Assembly (NCBI GenBank): GCA_900759105.1
Contig: CAAETY010000040.1
Span: 1 to 64,000, forward strand
Origin: Peptococcaceae bacterium
Lineage (GTDB): Bacteria > Bacillota > Peptococcia > Peptococcales > Peptococcaceae
Direction: 5' to 3'
Length of the DNA: 64,000 nt
Shown: positions 23,279 through 30,708 of the stretch, piece by piece
Layout: each line of letters begins with the position of its first letter
Numbering within the stretch: position 1 is the first letter of the stretch
Notes under the pieces: model-generated
Seen by the model: the letters and a program-made list of their open reading frames with translations, nothing else
What the model was told of the DNA's origin: nothing
Databases searched by the model: none
Program-made: the position numbers and the translations under genes

Positions 23279-26149
23279 GTGAAAAGAAAGGTGTTTAGTG
23301 CGCTCCTTGCGCTGTGTGTACTGATTAGCACGGTAGGTTGGAGTGCATTGCCTGCGCTAGCAGAAACGGATGAAACAGGTGGTGCAACGCATAAACATGA
23401 CTATGTGTTGTCCCCAACTAGACCATCAATTGGAACCGGACATTTTTATTTAAAGGAAGATTGGTTATTAAAGGGCGCTCAAACTATCAGAGTTACAGGA
23501 AATGCAACGATTTGCTTAAATGGTCATAAAATTGACGCTAACGGAAAGTCTTTGCAAATTATTGTTTTGGCAGGAGCAAAGTTGACAATCTGTGATTGTG
23601 ATCATACGATGCGTGAAGGGCATCTGGATGCCAATGGCTTATGGCGTGAAGGGAAAGCTGCGGTGGGAGAAGCTGATATGCCGCTTTACGGAGGTGTGAT
23701 TACCGGAAGTTCAAGTCAGTTACAATTGGTATCATCTTATGGTGAATTTTATTTGGAATCAGGAAATATTGCAGGCAATACGATAGCGAATAATAAGGCT
23801 GCTATACTACGCACACAAAATCAAGGCAAGGTGGTTGTTAACGGTGGAACCTGTGCGGGAAACCTAGCATCTATTATGAAGATAGACAGCGATAGCAGTG
23901 GGAAAACTGAAGCTGGTTGTGGCGAGATTAACGGTGGCAAAATCACAAAGAATCGCGCGCCGGCGTCCATTGTCAGTAATTATGGCACGCTTACGGTAAC
24001 CGGAGGAGAAATAACGGATAATCAATCAGATTCCGGGGCTGGTGCTATTCAAAATACCAAGAATGCGACCTTGCAATTGAGTGGGCAACCGACAATTAAA
24101 GATAATACCAGCAAAGACGTACATAATAATGTTTTTCTTGAAGGAAAGCCGATTGAAATAACCGGATTGCTTCAATCAAGTGCACCAATAGGTATTGGGA
24201 TGGCAAATCCGGGTGCATTTACAAACGGTTGGCAAACGAAGATGAGCGGTCAAGCGCCGTCAAAGTATTTTTTTGCCGATCAAACAGGCTTCTGGGTTAG
24301 TGAAGAAAATGGTGAAGGGGTATTGACCAATCAAAAGCCGGAAGTGCAAGCACCGGTGATTACCAAGCAACCAGAAGGCTTGAACTTGAAATATAGCGAA
24401 GGTGGCACCTTGTCCATAGAAGCAAGTGCAGAAGCAGATGCAACCGTGAGCTATCAATGGTATCAAGCAACAGATGCAACAAGCACTGAAAACGGTACGG
24501 TAATTGATGGTGCAACCAGTGCAACGCTTACCATTGCAAAAGATGCACAACCGGGCACCAGCTACTATTATTGTGTGGTCATAGCAAGTCGTGATGGCGT
24601 GAGCAAAACAGCCACCTCTAATATGGCAACAGTGACAGTACAAAAGCCGGAAGTGAAAGCACCGGTGATTACCAAGCAACCAGAAGGGCTGAACTTGAAA
24701 TATAGCGAAGGTGGCACCTTGTCCGTAGAAGCGAGTGCAGGAGCAGATGCAACCGTGAGCTATCAATGGTATCAAGCAACAGATGCAATAAGCACTGAAA
24801 ACGGTACGGCGATTGATGGTGCAAATAAAAATACCTTTGAAATTGCAAAGGATGCACAACCGAGCACCAGCTACTACTATTGTGTGGTTACGGCAAGTCG
24901 TGATGAAGAAAGTAAGACAGCGACATCATCTATTGCAACAGTGACAGTACAAAAGCCGGAAGTGAAAGCACCGGTGATTACCAAGCAACCAGAAGGCTTG
25001 AACTTGAAATATGGTGAAGGTGGCACCTTGTCTGTAGAAGCAAGTGCAGAAGCAGATGCAACCGTGAGCTATCAATGGTATCAAGCGAAGGATGGTACAA
25101 GCACCGAAGACAGCACAGCGATTGATGGTGCAACCAATGCAACAGTTACCATTGCAAGGGATGCACAACCGGGCACCAACTACTACTATTGCGTGGTCAC
25201 GGCAAGTCGTGATGGTGTTGACGCCAAGACAGCGTCGCGTATCGTGGCGGTGACTGTTAAAAAAGACGAAGAAAAACCGGTGAATCCACCGGCATCATCA
25301 AATAGACCATCAACTCAAAAACCGGGAGAATTGGTCATTAATCCAGATGGCTCGGTAACGACAATGGTGACTAAGCCAAACGGTACAGTTGTTGTAACAA
25401 CTAAGTATCCAAATGGGGATCGCTTGGTGCTTACCACGGAAACAAGTGGCATGATTTCGGTGTTGCTGGAGGGCGATGAGTCAAGATTGATTATTTTGCC
25501 AATCAAATCACCGAAGGCAGAGACTGTAGCGATGGTGACAGATGCAAGTGGAGTTACTCGTTTAGAGCCGTTTGCAGTGCCGACCCAGCAAGGGCTGGCG
25601 CTTAAAGTGCACAACGGCGATGCGATTGAAATCATACAAAAACACACTGTTTTTTCTGATGTGACAGCAACACATTGGGCGTATGAGCCTGTGACCTTTG
25701 CTGCTGCTCGTGGCCTTTTGGTAGGGATAGAAGCAACGCATTTTGCACCAAATATGCAAACTTCCCGAGCCATGATATGGAGCATTTTGGCTCGAATGGA
25801 TAATGCATGTTTAGAAGAAAGCACACCATGGTATGCTTCGAGTCAACATTGGGCAGTGTCTGGAGGTATTTCCGATGGTACCGACCCAAATGCAACCATC
25901 ACTCGTGAACAGCTTGCTGCGATGTTATACCGTTATGCAGGCAGTCCTGCGGTGCGCGGCAATGTCGAAAGCTTTAGTGATGCGCAGCAAGTGAGCGCAT
26001 GGGCTGAGGATGCGGTCATCTGGGCGGTGCAAGAAGGAATTATTGCCGGAACAACAGCGGACATGTTGACACCGCAAGGAACAGCAACACGTGCGCAAAC
26101 GGCGGCCATGCTGGAACGCTTTATTGCGTGGCAGCTGGGTGTAAAATAA
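23279..26149 (+). CDS. Secreted S-layer-homology protein with three Ig-like repeats
   Basis: 956 residues. Start GTG at 23279 with GGGAGGAAGG upstream; an in-frame ATG at 23180 would bury the signal peptide. Signal peptide residues 1-28 (cleavage after ALPALA). Residues about 45-350 are Gly/Asn-rich and repetitive like a beta-helix (ITGSSSQLQL, VNGGTCAGN, VTGGEITDN). Three 103-residue Ig-like repeats span about 352-660, each with VSYQWYQA and YYYCVV. A Pro-rich linker and a small beta domain follow. Three SLH domains (about 790-956) should bind pyruvylated wall polymer. Probably a surface adhesin or S-layer component; ligand unknown. Confidence 0.92.
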   Translation: MKRKVFSALLALCVLISTVGWSALPALAETDETGGATHKHDYVLSPTRPSIGTGHFYLKEDWLLKGAQTIRVTGNATICLNGHKIDANGKSLQIIVLAGAKLTICDCDHTMREGHLDANGLWREGKAAVGEADMPLYGGVITGSSSQLQLVSSYGEFYLESGNIAGNTIANNKAAILRTQNQGKVVVNGGTCAGNLASIMKIDSDSSGKTEAGCGEINGGKITKNRAPASIVSNYGTLTVTGGEITDNQSDSGAGAIQNTKNATLQLSGQPTIKDNTSKDVHNNVFLEGKPIEITGLLQSSAPIGIGMANPGAFTNGWQTKMSGQAPSKYFFADQTGFWVSEENGEGVLTNQKPEVQAPVITKQPEGLNLKYSEGGTLSIEASAEADATVSYQWYQATDATSTENGTVIDGATSATLTIAKDAQPGTSYYYCVVIASRDGVSKTATSNMATVTVQKPEVKAPVITKQPEGLNLKYSEGGTLSVEASAGADATVSYQWYQATDAISTENGTAIDGANKNTFEIAKDAQPSTSYYYCVVTASRDEESKTATSSIATVTVQKPEVKAPVITKQPEGLNLKYGEGGTLSVEASAEADATVSYQWYQAKDGTSTEDSTAIDGATNATVTIARDAQPGTNYYYCVVTASRDGVDAKTASRIVAVTVKKDEEKPVNPPASSNRPSTQKPGELVINPDGSVTTMVTKPNGTVVVTTKYPNGDRLVLTTETSGMISVLLEGDESRLIILPIKSPKAETVAMVTDASGVTRLEPFAVPTQQGLALKVHNGDAIEIIQKHTVFSDVTATHWAYEPVTFAAARGLLVGIEATHFAPNMQTSRAMIWSILARMDNACLEESTPWYASSQHWAVSGGISDGTDPNATITREQLAAMLYRYAGSPAVRGNVESFSDAQQVSAWAEDAVIWAVQEGIIAGTTADMLTPQGTATRAQTAAMLERFIAWQLGVK
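24333..25259 (+). repeat. Three tandem 309-bp repeats encoding Ig-like domains
   Basis: Units begin at 24333, 24642 and 24951 with AAAAGCCGGAAGTG. Period 309 bp (103 codons) is identical for both steps, and the DNA is nearly the same between units, so the duplication is recent. Copy number could vary between strains through recombination. Confidence 0.92.
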
Positions 26150-26196
26150 GAGCACTATCGTTAATGATAGGAGCACTTTTATAAGAAACGAATAAT

Positions 26197-26239
26197 AAAA
26201 TAACGCCTGATGCAGGAGTACATCAGGCGTTATTTTATT
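26197..26239. terminator. Bidirectional terminator
   Basis: AAAATAACGCCTGATG / CATCAGGCGTTATTTT, a perfect 16-bp stem with an 8-base loop. It ends the SLH gene and the minus-strand oxidoreductase, whose stop codon overlaps the right arm. Confidence 0.93.
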
Positions 26240-27755
26240 GGTCTTGTTCTTCAAGCGGATAGTAGGTCCAGATACCAACTTCAGAAAGAGAAGGATGAGG
26301 AACCATGGTTTCACGAACGGTTTGTGCTTTGTGTGGATTTAATGTGCGAGTGAGATGGATGGCACGAAGATGTTTGGTTTCCTCGGAAGCAATATCTTCA
26401 TTGAGTGGGATAAGAGTGGTTTCTCCACTATTCATTAAATTGAGAAATGGTTGAATTAGGGTGGACGCAAATGGGCCCACAGCGTGGGCACCTAGAATAT
26501 CATTGGTTTCCGTGTCGATGATGAGCTTGGCAAAGGCACGGTCACTGCTTTCCGGTTCAAAACCTAAGGCATAGCCCTTGGCAGTGGCAGCGTAAGGATT
26601 TTTGCCGATGCGAATATGATGATCATGTTCAATGGCTTGTGCCTCGGTCATGCCGACACTGGCGACCTCGGGATGGGTGAAGGTGACTGCCGGTACGAGG
26701 TCGTAACGCGCCCAACGCTTGTCAGTCGGTCCTTGGCTCTTGTAATGATTGTAGGCAAGAATGTCCGCTTCATAGTTGGCTTTATGACGGAATTGTTGGC
26801 GACCGTTGATATCGCCGAGGGCATAGACATTTTCCACAGAGGTTTCGAGAAATTCATTGGTGCGAATCCAGCCACGGCCATCCAAGGAAATATCGGTATT
26901 TTCTAAGCCTAAACCGTCTGTAGCAGGAACAATCCCCGGGCAGATAAAAAGATCCGCTGCTTCGATGTCATCCAATGCACCGGTAGCACGGTCCTCCATG
27001 GTGAGAACGATGCGTCCGTTGACCTTTTTGACGGCAGGTGTTTCTTTATTGAAATACACCGTGATGCCATCGGCAAGGAGATTTTTCAGACAGGCTTCGG
27101 AGCAGTCTGCATCTGCCTTTGGTAAAAGGCGCACATTATGTTGTACAAGCTGTACCCTAGCACCGAAGGCACGGAAGATGTGGGCAAATTCGCAGCCAAT
27201 GGCACCGCCACCAACCACGATGATATCTTTGAATGGTTCTTTGGGATACATGTCACCAAAGAAACGCTCGCTGGTATAATAAGTTACATCCTCTACGCCT
27301 TTCATGGCAGGAATCTTGGTTTTGCCGCCGGTACCGATGAAAATTTTATCAGCCGTTATTGGTTCACTCACCGTGCCATCAGCATAATGCACCTCAATGG
27401 TGTGGTTATTCACAAAATGAGCGGTGCCCTCGTACACATCGGTATGGGGTTCATTTAAATAAAACTCGCGCAATGCGATGCTATTGTTGATCTTGTGCCA
27501 GACACGGTCGGAGATTTTTTGCCAGTCAAAGCGGATGTTGTCTGCATGAAGCCCTAGGTCATCGGCTTCCTTCATCTCATATAGACGGTCAGCGGCGGTA
27601 ACCAGTACCTTTGTCGGAATACAGCCACGGGTCAGGCAAGTGCCACCGAATTTACCACGTTCAATTTGCGCGCAACGCTTGCCGGTTAGCTGTGCTGCCT
27701 CGAGCACAATATTAGCTGCGCCGGTGCCGATGACTATCATATCGTAATGGTTCAT
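26235..27755 (-). CDS. FAD-dependent pyridine nucleotide-disulfide oxidoreductase
   Basis: 506 residues of the class I flavoprotein disulfide reductase family (lipoamide dehydrogenase, mercuric and mycothione reductase). FAD loop VIGTGAAN at residues 8-15 (an altered GxGxxG). Redox pair Cys40/Cys45 in GGTCLTRGCIPTK. NAD(P) loop VVGGGAIGCEFA. C-terminal PHPSLSEV holds the His-Glu dyad. AAAGGAGG fixes ATG 27755, not an in-frame 27827. No lipoyl or dehydrogenase complex genes lie near, so the substrate is open: a low-molecular-weight disulfide or a metal ion are options. Confidence 0.9.
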   Translation of the reverse strand: MNHYDMIVIGTGAANIVLEAAQLTGKRCAQIERGKFGGTCLTRGCIPTKVLVTAADRLYEMKEADDLGLHADNIRFDWQKISDRVWHKINNSIALREFYLNEPHTDVYEGTAHFVNNHTIEVHYADGTVSEPITADKIFIGTGGKTKIPAMKGVEDVTYYTSERFFGDMYPKEPFKDIIVVGGGAIGCEFAHIFRAFGARVQLVQHNVRLLPKADADCSEACLKNLLADGITVYFNKETPAVKKVNGRIVLTMEDRATGALDDIEAADLFICPGIVPATDGLGLENTDISLDGRGWIRTNEFLETSVENVYALGDINGRQQFRHKANYEADILAYNHYKSQGPTDKRWARYDLVPAVTFTHPEVASVGMTEAQAIEHDHHIRIGKNPYAATAKGYALGFEPESSDRAFAKLIIDTETNDILGAHAVGPFASTLIQPFLNLMNSGETTLIPLNEDIASEETKHLRAIHLTRTLNPHKAQTVRETMVPHPSLSEVGIWTYYPLEEQDQ

Positions 27756-27890
27756 AGAGGAACCTCCTTTGCGAAGGAATGTTACGTTCATTATAAGCAA
27801 AGGCCTTAAAAAAGAAAAGTATTCCATGTTAGTGGCGTTAGATATTGAATCGTGTTAAAGTGAAGGGACGATGATTCACGGAGGAACGAT

Positions 27891-28334
27891 ATGGACATTT
27901 TTGAAGTCACAGAAAAGAAAAAACAATATTTACCTCTTCTTCTTTTGGGTGATGAGCAGGAGGAGATGATAGACCGCTATTTGGAACGGGGACGCCTCTT
28001 TGTGATGCAATCCGAAAGACCGATTGCGGTGTGTGTGGTGACTGATGAAGGAGATAGGGTGCTGGAAATAAAAAATTTAGCCGTTCATCCCGATTTCTGG
28101 CGACAGGGTATTGGTCGTGCGGTGATTGATGAGATGGCAAACCATGCCCGTGGTGTCTATCATACCCTGCAGATCGGTATCGGAGACAGTCCCGCGACCA
28201 TGCCGTTTTATGAACGCTGTGGCTTTGCGCGCCCTCATATGATTAAGAACTTTTTTACCAATAACTACGACCATCCCATCATTGAAGATGGGGTGCAGTT
28301 GGTGGATGTGGTGATTCTTAGACGGCGCATATAG
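27891..28334 (+). CDS. GNAT-family N-acetyltransferase
   Basis: 147 residues. The acetyl-CoA site is seen as EIKNLAVHPDFWRQGIGRAV (motif A, with the Q/RxxGxG/A loop RQGIGR). Then ATMPFYERCGFARPH is motif B. Substrate unknown; small-molecule or protein amino groups are usual. GGAGG stands before the ATG at 27891. It lies 14 bases before the response regulator and may be co-transcribed with it. Confidence 0.9.
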   Translation: MDIFEVTEKKKQYLPLLLLGDEQEEMIDRYLERGRLFVMQSERPIAVCVVTDEGDRVLEIKNLAVHPDFWRQGIGRAVIDEMANHARGVYHTLQIGIGDSPATMPFYERCGFARPHMIKNFFTNNYDHPIIEDGVQLVDVVILRRRI

Positions 28335-28348
28335 AAAAGGGGCATAAA

Positions 28349-29029
28349 ATGGAAAACTTACTGATTATAGAGGATGACCTTGATTTGCAGGAAGGGCTGG
28401 CATTTTCTTTGCAAATGGAGGGCTATCATGTACAAACTGCCTCTAGTTTGGCGCAAGGTTGGGCGATTATAGAATCACAGAAAATCCATCTCGTGGTGTT
28501 GGATTGTAACCTACCGGATGGAAGTGGTTATCATTTGTGTACGCGGATAAAGGAAGCCTATCCGACCCTACCGATTTTGATGTTAACGGCACGAGATACA
28601 GAAATGGATGAGGTAAAAGCCCTGGAGCTCGGTGTAGACGAGTATATGCGTAAGCCGTTTTCCTTGGCGGTGTTGAAGCTGCGTATTAAAAAGCTCTTGC
28701 TCTCTCATAGCGCACCAACGGTGTTGCGTTCGAACGGTGTTGACATTGATATGACAAGTGGAAAGGTCTTCAAGGAGAAAAAGGAAATTATCTGTAGTCG
28801 CATTGAATATCAGTTGCTGTGCTTGCTTGTGGAAAATAAAAATACGATTTTGTCCAAGGCGCAAATTTTGGATAAAATTTGGGACAGTCAGGGAAAATTT
28901 GTGGATGAAAATACGGTTTCCGTAAACATTAAGCGCCTGCGAGATAAAATAGAGGACCATCCCAAAGAACCGCAATGGGTTCATACGGTACGTGGTCTTG
29001 GCTATATGTGGCGTGAGGAAGAGGGATGA
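28349..29029 (+). CDS. OmpR/PhoB-family response regulator
   Basis: 226 residues. Receiver domain at 1-120, with acidic pocket Glu8/Asp9/Asp10, phospho-acceptor Asp52 (VVLDCNLPDGSG), Thr/Ser LTARD and Lys of RKPF. Winged-helix DNA-binding domain about 125-226 ending VHTVRGLGYMW. The stop overlaps the start of the histidine kinase (ATGA), showing translational coupling. Presumably controls the ABC transporter downstream. Confidence 0.96.
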   Translation: MENLLIIEDDLDLQEGLAFSLQMEGYHVQTASSLAQGWAIIESQKIHLVVLDCNLPDGSGYHLCTRIKEAYPTLPILMLTARDTEMDEVKALELGVDEYMRKPFSLAVLKLRIKKLLLSHSAPTVLRSNGVDIDMTSGKVFKEKKEIICSRIEYQLLCLLVENKNTILSKAQILDKIWDSQGKFVDENTVSVNIKRLRDKIEDHPKEPQWVHTVRGLGYMWREEEG

Positions 29030-29961
29030 GTGTGTTTGTATGGATGGGTTTGGCCATCATCGCCACCGTTGGTTGGCTGTGGCAACGTCGCCATGAGCGA
29101 CAAGGATTGGCGCAAATGGATCGAATGCTTGATGCACTTCTTGAAAATCATACGGTAGACGTATCGGATTTAGACGACCATGCCTTGTCAGCCTTGGCAC
29201 ATAAGGTTCGACAGATTCAAGGGTGTCGTTCTTCGGATGTTGAAACAGCAGAGCATGAAAAGGAAGCGGTGAAGGGTCTGGTATCTAATCTGTCTCATCA
29301 GTTGAAGACGCCGTTATCGAATGTGATGCTTTATCAGGAGCTTCTTACCGATGAGACGCTATCGCCAATGCAAAGAACCGCGTTTTTGAAAAAGCAGCGC
29401 CAACAGTTGGAAAAAATTGATTGGGTGATGCAATCTTTGTTGAAGATGGTACAACTTGAACAGGATGTGATTGAATTTGAGGCCATGCCACTGCCGATAG
29501 AAGCAACCATCACCGAAGCGGTCAATGCTGTGTATGCCAAAGCCTTGGCTAAGGACATTGCCATCGTGTTAACGCCCTTTGAGGACTGCTCACTATGGCA
29601 TCATAAAAAATGGACGGCGGAGGTTTTTACGAATATCCTTGAAAATGCTGTCAAATATACATCGTGTGGGGGAGAAATTAAAATTCATGTGCGTCCATTA
29701 GAAATTTATACGGAAATACAATTTGTTGACAACGGAATGGGCATACGCGCCGACGAACAAACGGAGATTTTTAAGCGCTTTTATCGCAGTTCGGATGCGG
29801 AGGGGCAAGAGGGCGCGGGCATTGGCTTATATTTGGCGCGCCTCATTTTAGAAAAGGAGAAGGGGATGCTAACGGTGCAGCCTAATCCATGCGGTGGCAG
29901 CATTTTTTCTGTATTCTTACAAAACTGTCATAAAGAAGGTATGGCTTTGCAAGATGATTGA
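29026..29961 (+). CDS. Sensor histidine kinase with no extracytoplasmic sensor
   Basis: 311 residues. One hydrophobic segment at about 4-20, then a coiled linker and a DHp domain with His91 in SNLSHQLKTPLSNV, then a catalytic domain with N-box ENAVKYT, G1 DNGMGIR and G2 GAGIGLYLA. The sensor region is almost lacking, as in intramembrane-sensing kinases, which take their signal from a partner ABC permease. The following genes encode such a transporter. Pairs with the response regulator immediately upstream. Confidence 0.93.
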   Translation: MSVFVWMGLAIIATVGWLWQRRHERQGLAQMDRMLDALLENHTVDVSDLDDHALSALAHKVRQIQGCRSSDVETAEHEKEAVKGLVSNLSHQLKTPLSNVMLYQELLTDETLSPMQRTAFLKKQRQQLEKIDWVMQSLLKMVQLEQDVIEFEAMPLPIEATITEAVNAVYAKALAKDIAIVLTPFEDCSLWHHKKWTAEVFTNILENAVKYTSCGGEIKIHVRPLEIYTEIQFVDNGMGIRADEQTEIFKRFYRSSDAEGQEGAGIGLYLARLILEKEKGMLTVQPNPCGGSIFSVFLQNCHKEGMALQDD

Positions 29962-30011
29962 AAGATTGGTTTGTTAGACTAATACCATCAAAAGATTAGG
30001 AGGGACCAATC

Positions 30012-30707
30012 ATGGAAATCTTACAACTTCATCATGTTTCCAAATGCTACGGCGACGGTGACACTGCTGTTCATGCTGTATGCGATGTGTCCTTTTCAGT
30101 AGAGAAGAGCGCGTTTGTGGCGATTGTTGGCACATCCGGTTCCGGTAAAAGTACACTTCTTAATTTGATTGGTGGATTAGATGTTCCAACTGAAGGGGAG
30201 ATTGTATTAAGCGGTCATCAGATTGCGCAATTATCACGCAAGGCACAGACGGTTTTTAGACGCCGCCACATTGGTTTTGTTTTTCAAAATTACAGTCTGA
30301 TGCCGGTGTTGAATGTGTATGATAATGTGGCTTTGCCGGTGACTTTTGATCGGGGTCATCATGTGGACCATGATTATATCAAAGCACTCTTAGTGGATTT
30401 AGGGTTATGGGAAAAACGTACCCGTTTTCCGCGGGAGCTTTCGGGCGGGCAGCAACAGCGTGTGGCAATCGCACGTGCCCTTGCCAATAAACCGTCTGTG
30501 ATATTGGCAGACGAACCCACCGGTAATTTAGATTCGGCAACATCTATCGAGGTAATGGCGCTTTTGAGAGAAAATAGCCGCAAATACCATCAGACCATTC
30601 TCATGGTGACGCACAATGAAGCGTTGGCACAGTATTGTGACCGCATCATTCGTATAGAGGATGGACGTATTGCACATCTATCAAAAGGCTATAAAGGCGG
30701 TGAGTGA
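30012..30707 (+). CDS. ABC transporter ATPase, MacB/LolD-like
   Basis: 231 residues. Walker A GTSGSGKST near residue 41, Q-loop FQNYSLMPVLNV, signature LSGGQQQRVAIARALA near 140, Walker B VILADEPTGNLD, H-loop MVTHNEAL. This class powers mechanotransmission by FtsX-type permeases rather than ordinary import. GGAGG before the ATG. The permease starts one base after its stop. Confidence 0.95.
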   Translation: MEILQLHHVSKCYGDGDTAVHAVCDVSFSVEKSAFVAIVGTSGSGKSTLLNLIGGLDVPTEGEIVLSGHQIAQLSRKAQTVFRRRHIGFVFQNYSLMPVLNVYDNVALPVTFDRGHHVDHDYIKALLVDLGLWEKRTRFPRELSGGQQQRVAIARALANKPSVILADEPTGNLDSATSIEVMALLRENSRKYHQTILMVTHNEALAQYCDRIIRIEDGRIAHLSKGYKGGE

Positions 30708-30708
30708 G

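Noticed and set aside
24260..25168. Repetitive minus-strand frames opposite the SLH gene
   Set aside because: They repeat with the 309-bp period only because the coding strand does.
24333..25259. CRISPR-like array
   Set aside because: The 309-bp repeats are coding and in frame, with no short repeats or spacers.
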